A stretch of DNA of 64,000 nt from Ancylomarina longa (GTDB lineage: Bacteria; Bacteroidota; Bacteroidia; Bacteroidales; Marinifilaceae), in contig NZ_RJJX01000010.1 in the NCBI RefSeq assembly GCF_003996985.1, positions 1 to 64,000 of the forward strand, read 5' to 3'. The stretch's first letter is position 1. Every line of letters starts with the position of its first letter. The position numbers and the translations under genes are program-made. This document shows positions 35,884-45,228 of this stretch, piece by piece. Below the pieces are notes generated by a model, which was not told where the DNA came from, searched no databases, and saw only the letters and a list, made by a program, of their open reading frames with translations.

Positions 35884-36051
35884 TTTACTTGATTTGTGAT
35901 TTTTGATTCTCTGCAAAAATAGAGAAATATTATTTCCTAAATATTATATCAAGATATATTATTACATGAGCTGGTTTATTGTTCTAGTAATAACCAATAG
36001 CATTTCTTAAGCTAATTTCGAAATTTGCTTGTCCGCCAAAAGCAAAAAATC

Positions 36052-36059
36052 TACCTTTG
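36052..36059 (+). promoter_or_regulatory. Promoter -7 element of the M14 peptidase gene
   Basis: TACCTTTG matches TAnnTTTG and would start transcription at about 36065. That excludes the TTG at 36057 as the translation start and supports the ATG at 36087. A TTTG at 36024-36027 is a possible, slightly distant -33 element. Confidence 0.5.
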
Positions 36060-36086
36060 AATGTCAACAACAAAAATACAACATAC

Positions 36087-37214
36087 ATGAACATTTCATC
36101 TAATTTTGATAGTGGTAAAATCCAAATCGTTGATATTCGCGATCCACAAAACATACAACTAAAAATCCCGAATGATACTAACTCTGAACATTTTCAGTGG
36201 TTTCATTTTCGAGTGACAGGAATACAAAATCAGGCATTGAAACTTAAGATAATCAATGCACACGAGGCCTCCTATCCCGAAGGTTATGAACATTACAATA
36301 CAGTAGCTTCTTATGATAGGCAACATTGGTTTAGAGTACCTACTCTTTACAATGGAAAGGAGCTGATTATAGAACATACACCAGAGTTTAATTCAGTTTA
36401 TTACGCCTATTTTGCACCCTACACCTACTCCCAACATTTAGATTTGGTGCATCAGGCACAAATGTCCTCTGAGTGCGAATTGGTTTCTATCGGTACAAGT
36501 GTAGAAGGAAAGGATATTGATATGCTGGTTGTTGGTGAACCCGATAAGCAGAAGAAAAAAATCTGGATAATTGCACGTCAGCATCCTGGTGAAAGCATGG
36601 CAGAATGGTTTATGCAGGGATTAATAGCTAAATTATTAGATGAGGATGATCCGGTATCCAGAACTTTATTGAATAAAGCAGTGTTTTACTTAGTTCCTAA
36701 CATGAATATTGATGGTAGTATTGCAGGTAATCTTCGTGTAAATACCAAAGGATTTAATTACAACCGGGAATGGGCAGAACCGAATATTGACAACAGCCCC
36801 GAAGTTTTTCATGTTCGCAATTTAATGGATGAGTATGGCTGTGATCTGAATTTAGATATTCACGGCGATGAAGCATTGCCCTATAATTTCATTTCCGGTA
36901 TTGAAGGAATCCCATCTTTCGATGATCGTCTTAAAAATCTCACCAAAATTTTTATCGACTCATGGAAAGCTAGTTGTCCTGATTTCCAGGATCTTCATGG
37001 ATACCCAAAGAATGAGCCGGGCAAAGGAAATCTCGCAATTTGCTCAAAACACATTGGTGAAAGATTTAAATGTTTATCTTTGACAATCGAAATGCCTTTT
37101 AAGGATAATAATGATTTACCTGAACCAGAATGTGGTTGGTCTCCTGATAGGTGTATTTTATTTGGAGAATCTGTACTTCAGCCAATTCTGCAAGTGGTTG
37201 ATCAACTAAGATAA
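36087..37214 (+). CDS. M14 zinc carboxypeptidase, cytosolic-carboxypeptidase-like
   Basis: From the Met at 36087 the protein has 375 residues, with no signal peptide. The N-terminal 110 residues form a beta-sandwich characteristic of cytosolic carboxypeptidases (AGBL/CCP), and the catalytic domain follows. Zinc ligands are HPGES (His166, Glu169) and DIHGDE (His259), the substrate Arg/Asn motif is YNREW, and the general-base Glu lies in LTIEMPFKD. CCP enzymes in eukaryotes remove C-terminal glutamates. The bacterial role is unknown. Confidence 0.9.
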   Translation: MNISSNFDSGKIQIVDIRDPQNIQLKIPNDTNSEHFQWFHFRVTGIQNQALKLKIINAHEASYPEGYEHYNTVASYDRQHWFRVPTLYNGKELIIEHTPEFNSVYYAYFAPYTYSQHLDLVHQAQMSSECELVSIGTSVEGKDIDMLVVGEPDKQKKKIWIIARQHPGESMAEWFMQGLIAKLLDEDDPVSRTLLNKAVFYLVPNMNIDGSIAGNLRVNTKGFNYNREWAEPNIDNSPEVFHVRNLMDEYGCDLNLDIHGDEALPYNFISGIEGIPSFDDRLKNLTKIFIDSWKASCPDFQDLHGYPKNEPGKGNLAICSKHIGERFKCLSLTIEMPFKDNNDLPEPECGWSPDRCILFGESVLQPILQVVDQLR

Positions 37215-37245
37215 TTAAGGATTATACTACTAAGTATATTACTCG

Positions 37246-37285
37246 AAAGGCCCATGCTTAAGCTTCCGTAAGTGTGGGTCTTTTT
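37246..37285 (+). terminator. Intrinsic terminator after the M14 peptidase
   Basis: AAAGGCCCATGCTT pairs with AAGTGTGGGTCTTT (with mismatches), followed by a T-run. Confidence 0.7.
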
Positions 37286-37336
37286 AATTTTTCTTTAGCA
37301 ATTAATGGAACAAAAATTCCCCTATAGGGAATGCAT

Positions 37337-37375
37337 AAAAAAAGTCCATATTTTAAATTCAAACATGGACTTTTT
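37337..37375. terminator. Intrinsic terminator before the subtilisin-like gene end
   Basis: AAAAAAAGTCCAT pairs with ATGGACTTTTT around a long A/T-rich loop. On the minus strand it ends the S8 peptidase transcript. Confidence 0.7.
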
Positions 37376-37418
37376 CCTTTTAATCAAATTTACTTTCCAG
37401 AAAAAATAAATTTCAAGT

Positions 37419-38855
37419 TTATTGAACAGAATTGGCGGCATTAACCCTGCCAGAACCAAAATAGGCATCTTTCCCTGGTTTTCCAAGATCATCTGCACTT
37501 TGCCTTAATATCGACATCACTTGAGCAGGTGTAGCATCTCCTCCGAATTTTTCAATTATCAGGGCAGCTGTTCCTGCAACATAAGGTGCAGCCATACTAG
37601 TTCCTGCTGCAAAACCCCACCCTTCACTTATCGTACTGATTACCATATCATACCACCAAAAATTACCAGGGTAATCGAAATCACCACCTGGTGCTGCAAT
37701 GTCTATCAAAGACTGGCCGTAATTTGTATAGCTGGCAGGAATATCCAAATTGGTATTGGGATCAAAAGCAAAGCCATAAGGAGCAGTCGCAGATACACTC
37801 ATTAAATGATTGAGACTGGCTGGTATAAAAACCAAATTTTTGGTATGGTTGGCATCCAAAGCATCGTTTGAAGCGGCAACAACCACCAAAGATCCTTTTT
37901 GATAAGCATAAGTTATGGCTTTTTGTATGGTATTAATGTAAGCAGCTACTTCTTGTGCCCCCACTTTTATAATTGAACCATCTGGTAATTGCACATAATA
38001 ACCATTCTGAGGAAGACTTGTTCCTAAACTCATATTTATTACATCAGCTCCATTATTCGCAGCATAGACAATTCCAGCATTTATCCATGAAAAAGAACCA
38101 CTCCCAGTATATTCTGAAAGTACTTTAACGGCAACTAATTCAGCTTTTGGTGCAACTCCAATCACACCATAATCAACACCACCCAAGTCTGGACCATTAG
38201 TAGCACCAATGATTCCGGCCACATGGGTGCCATGATTAAAATAAAAACCAGGGCGGATGTTGTAATCTTCGCCAGGAACAAAAGATTTCGATAAATCAGT
38301 ATTTAGGTTGGGTGCCAAATCAGGATGTTCTGCATCAATACCACTATCAAGAATAAAGACTTTTACTCCATTTCCAGTATAACCTTTATCCCAAGCACCA
38401 GGAGCATTAATAGCTTTCAACCCCCATTGATATCCAAAATATTGCTCATTTGATCCTATGTTTAATGGAAAAAACTGAGCTTTGTCTGTTGTTTCAGTGT
38501 TTATCCATTGCAAACGGATATCTGGCAACACATCAGTGATACCCTTAATTTTTTTAATTTTTTTAATAAAATCAGCTTCTTTGCTTTTAACCACAATCAT
38601 TCCTATTTCGGGGAGTTTCTGATTAATTTTAGCATTTAATTGCAGAATTTGATTTTCAATTTCAGTCGAGAAATTATCTGCAAAAATAAGAAATCCATCA
38701 GCCTTATAAGTTACACTTTGTGTAGCAGACAATTCTACACTTTTTACTTTGGTCGCTAATTCGGGAGTTTCCAAATTAAGGTCTTCCTCAATAAAATCAT
38801 TTGAACAGGCTGAAATAAACAGCCCAGCAAAGAAAATAACAATAATTTTTTTCAT
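37419..38855 (-). CDS. Subtilisin-like serine peptidase lipoprotein (S8)
   Basis: This 478-residue protein has a lipoprotein signal with lipobox (FISACS). Residues about 50-125 resemble an inhibitor I9 propeptide, followed by the peptidase domain with the catalytic triad: Asp in VFILDSGID, His in NHGTHVAGIIG, and Ser in GTSMAAPYVAG. It is likely surface-exposed or periplasmic. Terminators flank it on the downstream side. Confidence 0.92.
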   Translation of the reverse strand: MKKIIVIFFAGLFISACSNDFIEEDLNLETPELATKVKSVELSATQSVTYKADGFLIFADNFSTEIENQILQLNAKINQKLPEIGMIVVKSKEADFIKKIKKIKGITDVLPDIRLQWINTETTDKAQFFPLNIGSNEQYFGYQWGLKAINAPGAWDKGYTGNGVKVFILDSGIDAEHPDLAPNLNTDLSKSFVPGEDYNIRPGFYFNHGTHVAGIIGATNGPDLGGVDYGVIGVAPKAELVAVKVLSEYTGSGSFSWINAGIVYAANNGADVINMSLGTSLPQNGYYVQLPDGSIIKVGAQEVAAYINTIQKAITYAYQKGSLVVVAASNDALDANHTKNLVFIPASLNHLMSVSATAPYGFAFDPNTNLDIPASYTNYGQSLIDIAAPGGDFDYPGNFWWYDMVISTISEGWGFAAGTSMAAPYVAGTAALIIEKFGGDATPAQVMSILRQSADDLGKPGKDAYFGSGRVNAANSVQ

Positions 38856-39135
38856 AGTAATTTTTTAGTTTAAAGTGTTATAACACAAATAAAATTACAT
38901 CATAAAAATTTCAAAGTCAATATTAATTTCGCAAGAACAATCTAAATTATTTTACCGTACATTAAAATATTCATAATATTGAAATCACAATTATTTTTTT
39001 ATGAAACGACAAACTATCTTCCAAGAAGATCTGAATATCAAATCGATTAATCTCAAACATGCGTTGAAATTATTTTTATTGTATAACCCACAAACAACTC
39101 ACAACTGAATAAATTTATTAAACAGTAACATAAAA

Positions 39136-39294
39136 ATGATAGCTATATCATTGTTACAAATAGGATTATTTCTATTCTTAAATTTGATTTTTTCATCTGC
39201 TTACCTAGAAGAACAAGACTCTATTGACAAACTAATTTCACACTATCCAACATTCCTTTATCAATTCCCTAGCCTATTCTCACCCAAGCAATAA
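39136..39294 (+). CDS. Possible small secreted peptide (52 residues)
   Basis: The frame starts MIAISLLQIGLFLFLNLIF, a plausible signal peptide or membrane helix, then SSAYLEEQDSIDKLISHYP and a Pro/Phe-rich tail ending SPKQ. It is followed at about 80 bases by FNR-like sites. There is no similarity to a known family and no strong start context, so it could be chance in AT-rich DNA. Confidence 0.25.
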   Translation: MIAISLLQIGLFLFLNLIFSSAYLEEQDSIDKLISHYPTFLYQFPSLFSPKQ

Positions 39295-39375
39295 GCTTAT
39301 TTTATTATCTTCCACCTTATCTTTCAGAGAAAATGTAAGGAAGGTTTACATTTTTCACCTGCATTAAAATAATTT

Positions 39376-39433
39376 TTGACCTACATCAAAATATATTTTC
39401 ATGTAGATGATATTCTTTTTTGATGTAGATCAA
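39376..39433 (+). promoter_or_regulatory. Two FNR-like boxes in tandem
   Basis: TTGACCTACATCAA (39376-39389; one mismatch) and TTGATGTAGATCAA (39420-39433; perfect) match the FNR consensus TTGATnnnnATCAA. Centres are 44 bases apart, so both sites lie on roughly the same helical face. A third partial copy of the core (ATGTAGAT) lies at 39401-39408. The next gene on the plus strand starts 156 bases later. Confidence 0.6.
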
Positions 39434-39589
39434 AACATCAATACATAACGACCTTTTAAAGAAAAGATACTTAAGCTTAAATGAAATGTACCTTACTACC
39501 TATCCTTTTATTAGAAAAAACTATTTTAGTACTTTCAATCCTTATTCTATTTTTACCAAAAACGCTTTGTCTTATTTAGGTTTAAAACA

Positions 39590-40570
39590 ATGAAGCATTC
39601 TATTTTTCCTTTCTTAATCATTCTATTCCTCTTCACTGGATTAAAAGCCCATAGCCAGGAAAATAATAGTATGGAAGAAAAAATAAGCAGGTATCCTAAA
39701 TATTATAAGAATACGGTGGAGCTCGCCCAACAAATAGAATCCGATTTCAAGACAGATAAGGAAAGAGCAAAAGCAGCATTTGCATGGATTGCCAGGAATA
39801 TAGCTTACGATACCAAAAATCTTACAAAACCTTCACGAATTCGATTTTCATATCGTACCGAGACTGAATTACAAGCCAAGAAGAGACAATTTCGTAAAAA
39901 TTTAGCTTTAAAAACCTTACACAAACGAAAGGCATTGTGCGAAGGTTATGCCACTCTTTATCAGGAAGTATGCCAATTAATGCACCTGCAATGTGAGCTT
40001 GTGACCGGCACGGCAAGGCGTTCTGTTGCCGACATTGGTAATACGAGCCTAAGTTCAAATCACACCTGGAATGCTGTAAAAGTAAATCAGAAATGGTTGC
40101 TTGTTGATGCTACCTGGGCCGCTGGATCGGTAGATTTTAGCAGAATGATTTTCACCCGAGACTATGCATCGGCTTACTTTGCAAGCAAGCCTGTCGAGTT
40201 TGCGATGAAACATTATCCGGATAATCCGAAATGGTTGCTTACCAAAGAAAAAATCGACAAAATATCTTTTGCACAACAGCCCATGTTGTATCCTGCTTTT
40301 ATGGGTAAAAATATAGAATTATTATCTCCAACTAAGGGAATTCAACACATCGAGAATGGAGAGACCCTGGCTTTTAAAATGTTAAATCTACCTGAAAATA
40401 CCTCTGTTGCATATCATTTTAAGAAGGAGAAATACGGTCAACATCTTCAGATATATCGGAATAAGGATTCCACCATTTTCACAATTCGACCTCAATTTAA
40501 AGGGAAAGATGAATTGATTATTTATTTTAATAATGAGCCGGCTTTGGGTTATCAAATCCAGGTAAAATAA
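39590..40570 (+). CDS. Transglutaminase-like domain protein, secreted
   Basis: This 326-residue protein has a signal peptide (cleavage near KAHSQ). Its transglutaminase-like core has the Cys-His-Asp triad: Cys in LCEGYATLYQEVC, His in SNHTWNAVKV and Asp in LLVDATWAAG. The C-terminal 90 residues form an extra beta-rich domain. Family members cleave or cross-link proteins, often in the periplasm. The FNR-like boxes upstream hint at oxygen-responsive control. Confidence 0.85.
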   Translation: MKHSIFPFLIILFLFTGLKAHSQENNSMEEKISRYPKYYKNTVELAQQIESDFKTDKERAKAAFAWIARNIAYDTKNLTKPSRIRFSYRTETELQAKKRQFRKNLALKTLHKRKALCEGYATLYQEVCQLMHLQCELVTGTARRSVADIGNTSLSSNHTWNAVKVNQKWLLVDATWAAGSVDFSRMIFTRDYASAYFASKPVEFAMKHYPDNPKWLLTKEKIDKISFAQQPMLYPAFMGKNIELLSPTKGIQHIENGETLAFKMLNLPENTSVAYHFKKEKYGQHLQIYRNKDSTIFTIRPQFKGKDELIIYFNNEPALGYQIQVK

Positions 40571-40571
40571 A

Positions 40572-40620
40572 TAAAAAAGAAGCTTTTACAATAGTACATT
40601 GCAAAAGCTTCATTTCTTTT
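40572..40620. terminator. Bidirectional intrinsic terminator
   Basis: GAAGCTTTT (40579-40587) pairs with AAAAGCTTC (40603-40611), flanked by A- and T-runs. It separates the convergent transglutaminase and nucleoid-associated protein genes. Confidence 0.75.
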
Positions 40621-40622
40621 TG

Positions 40623-41669
40623 TTACTGTTCGTCTTTAAAAAACAGCTTGTAATAGCTCATGTCGCGAGCAGCATCATATCCTTTCTCTAAATACTTGCG
40701 CTGACCATGAATATAAACATGAAAGTTTTTATCGAGTTTTAGTACATGCTTGAAAAAACGCTGCTCTGTTTTAACTGCATCGTTATTAATCTCAAATTCG
40801 GGTTGAATAGCTGCTCCATTTTCATTCTGGTAATAATCTTTGTATTCAGCAAAAGCAGTTGCAACTTCTGGCTGCTCAATTACTTCCTCCTTAAAAATCT
40901 CCTCGTTAAACTCCTTTTTATCCTTAAAAAAATTGATAGATTTGTTCATCATATCAATTTGGTCGGCCTTGGCAACTTCATTATCGTCGTTATATACATC
41001 CTTGATAAATCCTTTGCACATATCCAGATAATTCTGGGTATGATAAAAATTATCTTCCCGCAATTTTAAATTTAAAAAGTCATCCTTCCAGTATAATGCC
41101 TCGTTATTTTTATTGGTTTTATCCACAATACAAACCTTGTATCCGGTCTCCTTCTCGGTATTAAAAATCAAGCAACCCTTATCAAGTTTTTTAATATTGA
41201 TTCCACTTTCACAACCCAATTCGAAATTATCCTGTTTTTGATAAACCTTCAGGAAAGTATCTTTGTTCTCCGATTTAAAAATACCGAGTGCATCGCAGAC
41301 TTCCCCATCTACAATACATCCCGAAAAGCCAACCAGATAAAACTCTCCTCCCTTTATATTTGGGTGATTAGATACTTCGTACAGATGAACTGCAATGTTG
41401 TTAGATTGATCGTAAAACGTAGTGTTATCCTGAAAATATTCATTCGCATAAGAATAAATCTCATTCATTTCCAGACCTAAATCATGCTGGAAATTATAAA
41501 ATTCTTCCTTATTAAAAGCCGTTAAAAAATACTTTAACAGGATATCCCGAACATCATCGTCTTCTATCTGAATTTCAGTTTTGGAAAGCTTTAAATCTTC
41601 CTCTAAGTGTTTATTTCCTACATTATGAACCACAATCCGATCCAAATTTATATCTTCAAAATTGAACAT
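40623..41669 (-). CDS. Nucleoid-associated protein, NdpA/YejK-like
   Basis: From the Met at 41669 the protein has 348 residues; a GTG 12 codons upstream is less likely. The N-terminus INLDRIVVHNVGNK and the region with VSNHPNIKGGEFYLVGF and RFFKHVLKLDKNFHVYIHG are typical of the NA37/NdpA family. It is cytosolic and acidic in the middle. The family binds nucleoids, and its exact action is unclear. Confidence 0.85.
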   Translation of the reverse strand: MFNFEDINLDRIVVHNVGNKHLEEDLKLSKTEIQIEDDDVRDILLKYFLTAFNKEEFYNFQHDLGLEMNEIYSYANEYFQDNTTFYDQSNNIAVHLYEVSNHPNIKGGEFYLVGFSGCIVDGEVCDALGIFKSENKDTFLKVYQKQDNFELGCESGINIKKLDKGCLIFNTEKETGYKVCIVDKTNKNNEALYWKDDFLNLKLREDNFYHTQNYLDMCKGFIKDVYNDDNEVAKADQIDMMNKSINFFKDKKEFNEEIFKEEVIEQPEVATAFAEYKDYYQNENGAAIQPEFEINNDAVKTEQRFFKHVLKLDKNFHVYIHGQRKYLEKGYDAARDMSYYKLFFKDEQ

Positions 41670-41731
41670 CTTCTTAAATTTTAATAACGCCCTAAAAGTA
41701 CTCACTTTCGTGATATTTTAAGTTTCCTTTT

Positions 41732-43267
41732 TCAGGAACTGATTTTAACAGATTTCTTTCTCTGCTTTCTATACAACAAATATCCGGTTATTAATACTAA
41801 TAAAATACCGAGTCCGGCAAGTGGAATAAATAAAATATAAAATTTTCCAAAGATGTATTGATATATTCTTCCGGTATGAATTTCCAGGCAAAGATTCCAT
41901 AAGGACATAGGAGAATTTTTAATTTGTTGGGGCATTATAGTAAATCCGGAGGAATCGCTCAAATTTCCCGCTCCCAAGTTATAATCAAAGACAATTTCCT
42001 TTCCCGTAGCATCTTTAAGGTAACCAGCTATCGGATGGTCTGACAAAGGGGGACCCATTGTTTTCACAGGGATATAAGGTCTTGTCGTAATATAATTAAT
42101 AACTACATTTCTTTCAGGAACCCAATAAAACAAACCGCTAAAAGAGCCCAATAAATATTGTCCGCCTGCAACTTTTTCCAATACATTCACTCCCATTACT
42201 GAAAATGGCGGTTGAACCGGATAAGCTTTTGGTGCAGATTGAAAAAGATCATCACTATAATATATCCCTTCATTTGTTGCAAGCACCACTCGTTTTAATT
42301 CTTCATCGTAAAGTATTCTGCGCAATTGATCATACCATGGATTTGGATTATCCAGATGAGTCATAGGTATTTTAGCTACTTTATTAGAAATAATAGCAAT
42401 TAATAATGGTGGACGCAAAAACATACCGGTAAGCGTAGTGAGCAAAAGAAACACAAACAACCAGTTTCCCAAATGATTGTGCCATTTCAGATTGAATTTT
42501 AGGAAATTCACCTTCCGCTTAACAATGTTTCCTTTCTTCTTTCTCTTTTTTATCCATGCCGGAAAAAAGAAATACACCAAACCACTAAAGCACAGAAACA
42601 GAAATAGGAATCCAATAAAATCGACAAATAGTTTTCCAAGCCAACCAAATGCTTCCCCACTATGCAATTCCCATAAGGTTTTAAACAAACTCATTTTACC
42701 ATCGTAATCGGCTTTAGATAATAAATTGATTTGCTCAAAACCTGTACTATTTTTCTTTAGTAAATGAGAACGGGTAAGCACATAAAAATCATCGTTAATT
42801 TCCATAAAATCGACAACACGCTTCTCGTGAACGGGTAACTCCACAGACTCCCAAATTTTGGATTGGCAATTCAATTGATATAATCCCAACAGAGTTCCGG
42901 CGTAAACATCTCCCGAATTAGTTTGAATCATCTTTTCAATCTTTCGGTGATCAATTCCCTTTGGAAATCCCTTATTAAAAGCTGTAAAACTCTTAAAATT
43001 ATCTTTCGTTTTCCAAACTCCAATATTCCCATAAATCAATGCGGCATCCCCTTGTATTTGAATTGCAGACTTCACCGCAGCCTTATTCCAATTATTATAT
43101 TGGTACCCTTTCCCAAGAAATTTCCGATTCACATCAAACGTTGAAAAAATACTCCGATGATTCATCACAATCCCCGAAAAGGAAAATAGAATAAGAAACA
43201 CGGTCAACACAATTGAAGGCCACTTGTGGTATTTCTTTAAAAACTTAATTGTTTTGTTTCTGCTCAT
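41732..43267 (-). CDS. PepSY-associated membrane protein with periplasmic repeat loop
   Basis: This 511-residue protein has four helices (about 17-37, 215-240, 268-290 and 475-497), the PepSY_TM arrangement of iron- and heme-linked reductases. His residues at HKWPS, WHNHLGNW and EIHTGRIYQ lie near helix ends, typical of heme or metal contacts. Between helices, DVYAGTLLGLYQL and VVLATNEGIYYSDD suggest two BNR/propeller-like blades in the periplasm. It lies 72 bases after hcp, behind a terminator, so it is probably separately expressed. Confidence 0.82.
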   Translation of the reverse strand: MSRNKTIKFLKKYHKWPSIVLTVFLILFSFSGIVMNHRSIFSTFDVNRKFLGKGYQYNNWNKAAVKSAIQIQGDAALIYGNIGVWKTKDNFKSFTAFNKGFPKGIDHRKIEKMIQTNSGDVYAGTLLGLYQLNCQSKIWESVELPVHEKRVVDFMEINDDFYVLTRSHLLKKNSTGFEQINLLSKADYDGKMSLFKTLWELHSGEAFGWLGKLFVDFIGFLFLFLCFSGLVYFFFPAWIKKRKKKGNIVKRKVNFLKFNLKWHNHLGNWLFVFLLLTTLTGMFLRPPLLIAIISNKVAKIPMTHLDNPNPWYDQLRRILYDEELKRVVLATNEGIYYSDDLFQSAPKAYPVQPPFSVMGVNVLEKVAGGQYLLGSFSGLFYWVPERNVVINYITTRPYIPVKTMGPPLSDHPIAGYLKDATGKEIVFDYNLGAGNLSDSSGFTIMPQQIKNSPMSLWNLCLEIHTGRIYQYIFGKFYILFIPLAGLGILLVLITGYLLYRKQRKKSVKISS

Positions 43268-43282
43268 ACTACAAAAGAAAAA

Positions 43283-43313
43283 ATCCTGACAAGTTATTAA
43301 AACCTGTCAGGAT
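43283..43313 (-). terminator. Intrinsic terminator after hcp
   Basis: ATCCTGACAAGTT pairs with AACCTGTCAGGAT with one mismatch. On the minus strand it is followed by TTTTTTCTTTTG. Confidence 0.85.
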
Positions 43314-43339
43314 GAATATATAAAACAATTTTAAATCGT

Positions 43340-44986
43340 TTAGTTCAAAAACATTTTCATGTCTTCATCAACAGTACCAATTCCTGCAATTCCGAAAGTA
43401 TCAACCAATACTTTAGCTACATTAGGAGAAAGGAATGCTGGCAATGTAGGTCCCAGGTGAATATTTTTCACACCTAATGAAAGAAGCGCCAACAATACGA
43501 TTACTGCTTTCTGCTCGTACCATGCAATATTGTATGCAATTGGAAGTTCATTAATATCATTCAACTCAAATACTTCCTTCAATTTCAATGCAATTACTGC
43601 TAAAGAGTAGGAATCATTACACTGGCCGGCATCCAACACACGAGGAATTCCACCTATATCGCCAAGCTCCAATTTGTTGTAACGATATTTAGCACAACCA
43701 GCAGTAAGAATTACTGTATCTTTTGGAAGTTTAGCCGCAAATTCAGTATAATAATCACGTCCTTTCATTCTACCGTCGCAACCTGCCATAACAAAGAACT
43801 TACGGATAGCACCACTTTTTACAGCATCAACTACTTTATCGGCAAGTTGCATCACCTGATTGTGAGCGAATCCACCAATAATTTCACCTTTTTCGATTTC
43901 GATTGGAGCAGCGCAAGTTTTAGCCAATTCAATGATTTCAGAGAAATCTTTCTTTCCATTCTCGTCAGCAGAAATATGCTTAAATCCAGGGAATCCCGAT
44001 GCACCAGTAGTAAATACTTTATCTTGGTAAGTTGAAGTAGCTTTCGGAGGAACAATACAATTTGTTGTAAATAAGATTGGTCCATTGAAAGTCTCGAATT
44101 CTTCTTTTTGTTTCCACCAAGCATTACCATAGTTTCCTACAAAGTGTTCGTACTTTTTAAATGCTGGATAATAGTTTGCGGGTAACATTTCAGAGTGAGT
44201 ATAAACATCAACACCAGTTCCTTCTGTTTGCTTCAACAACTCTTCCATATCTTTTAAGTCGTGACCTGAAATCAAAATACCTGGTTTGTTGCTTACACCT
44301 ATATTCACTTTCGTGATTTCAGGATTACCATAAGCAGAAGTGTTTGCCTCATCTAATGTAGCCATAGCGGTTACACCATTCGCACCACATTCCATTACTA
44401 AAGCAACCAAATCGTCTGCTGTAAGCGTATCATCAGTTGTTGCAACCAATGCTTTTTGCATGAATGCATACAATTCAGCTTTTTCGAAATCTAAGTTATA
44501 AGCATGCTCTACATAAGCTGCCAAACCTTTTAATCCATAAATTGTTAGTTCGCGCAATGAACGAACATCCTCGTTTGCAGTTGATAAAACTCCAACCACA
44601 CGAGCTTTTGCATCAAAGTCATTTTCAGAATCAGCAGTCCAAGTTGCAGAATGATGTAAATCACCAAAAACAACTCCTGCATCCTCTGCTTGTTTCTTAA
44701 TTTTTTCTTTCAGTTGAAGACCTTCGCGAATTACAGTAACAAATTTTGTCTTATCGAAATTGGCATTAGTAATAGTCATGAACAAACCATTTGTAATAAA
44801 TTTGTTCACCTTCTCATTTTCAACACCAGCTTCACGAGCTTTAGTACTGTACTGTGATATTCCTTTCATCACGTACATCAATAAATCCTGGATATTTGCA
44901 ACCTCATCGGTTTTTCCGCAAACTCCTTTTACAGTACAGCCTGTTCCTTTGGCTGCTTCCTGACATTGATAACAAAACATGCTCAT
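43340..44986 (-). CDS. hcp: Hybrid-cluster protein / hydroxylamine reductase, class I
   Basis: From the Met at 44986 ([14 protein letters not shown]) the protein has 548 residues. Cys5, Cys8, Cys17 and Cys23 have the CX2CX8CX5C spacing of class I Hcp, found in strict anaerobes, for the [4Fe-4S] cluster. The hybrid-cluster ligands are seen in [37 protein letters not shown] and [11 protein letters not shown] start 13 codons earlier has no family similarity. Hcp reduces hydroxylamine in vitro and handles nitric oxide in vivo. Upstream is a CRP/FNR-like dyad. Confidence 0.95.
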   Translation of the reverse strand: MSMFCYQCQEAAKGTGCTVKGVCGKTDEVANIQDLLMYVMKGISQYSTKAREAGVENEKVNKFITNGLFMTITNANFDKTKFVTVIREGLQLKEKIKKQAEDAGVVFGDLHHSATWTADSENDFDAKARVVGVLSTANEDVRSLRELTIYGLKGLAAYVEHAYNLDFEKAELYAFMQKALVATTDDTLTADDLVALVMECGANGVTAMATLDEANTSAYGNPEITKVNIGVSNKPGILISGHDLKDMEELLKQTEGTGVDVYTHSEMLPANYYPAFKKYEHFVGNYGNAWWKQKEEFETFNGPILFTTNCIVPPKATSTYQDKVFTTGASGFPGFKHISADENGKKDFSEIIELAKTCAAPIEIEKGEIIGGFAHNQVMQLADKVVDAVKSGAIRKFFVMAGCDGRMKGRDYYTEFAAKLPKDTVILTAGCAKYRYNKLELGDIGGIPRVLDAGQCNDSYSLAVIALKLKEVFELNDINELPIAYNIAWYEQKAVIVLLALLSLGVKNIHLGPTLPAFLSPNVAKVLVDTFGIAGIGTVDEDMKMFLN

Positions 44987-45086
44987 AATTTTATTTTTTA
45001 GTATTGTTGATATTAATTTATTCAAGTTACAAAATCTGCGAAGATATGTCCATTATAATTAGTGAGCTTATCTCCTTTCGACACCA

Positions 45087-45131
45087 CAAAGATGCAACAG
45101 CCCGATTCTAAAAAGTGTAACAGATGTTACA
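45087..45131 (-). promoter_or_regulatory. hcp promoter with CRP/FNR-type dyad
   Basis: TGTAAC (45116-45121) and GTTACA (45126-45131) are perfect inverted arms with a 4-base spacer. Read on the minus strand, CATCTTTG (45094-45087) is a one-mismatch -7 element. It puts the start near 45082 and the dyad centre about 41 bases upstream, the class II activator position. A -33 element is lacking, as expected of an activated promoter. Confidence 0.6.
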
Positions 45132-45184
45132 AACATGAAAAAAATAAGATTTTTTTATCTCTTTCTGTTTTTTCAACAAAAAAA

Positions 45185-45207
45185 TCCCAAACGAAAATTG
45201 TTTGGGA
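45185..45207 (-). terminator. Intrinsic terminator of the 120-residue protein gene
   Basis: TCCCAAAC (45185-45192) pairs perfectly with GTTTGGGA (45200-45207). On the minus strand a T-run follows. Confidence 0.8.
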
Positions 45208-45228
45208 CTAATTCTAAGCCATATATCG

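Larger units (their letters stand above)
38856..39589. other. Long AT-rich intergenic region with two FNR-like boxes
   Basis: This 734-base gap separates the S8 peptidase (minus) from the transglutaminase-like gene (plus). It holds the tandem FNR-like sites at 39376-39433 and a 52-codon frame at 39136-39294 with a signal-like N-terminus. A 35-codon frame at 39001 is considered chance. Confidence 0.6.

Noticed and set aside
39001-39108. 35-codon frame starting ATGAAACGACAA
   Set aside because: Too short, with no family or signal features, in AT-rich DNA where such frames are expected.
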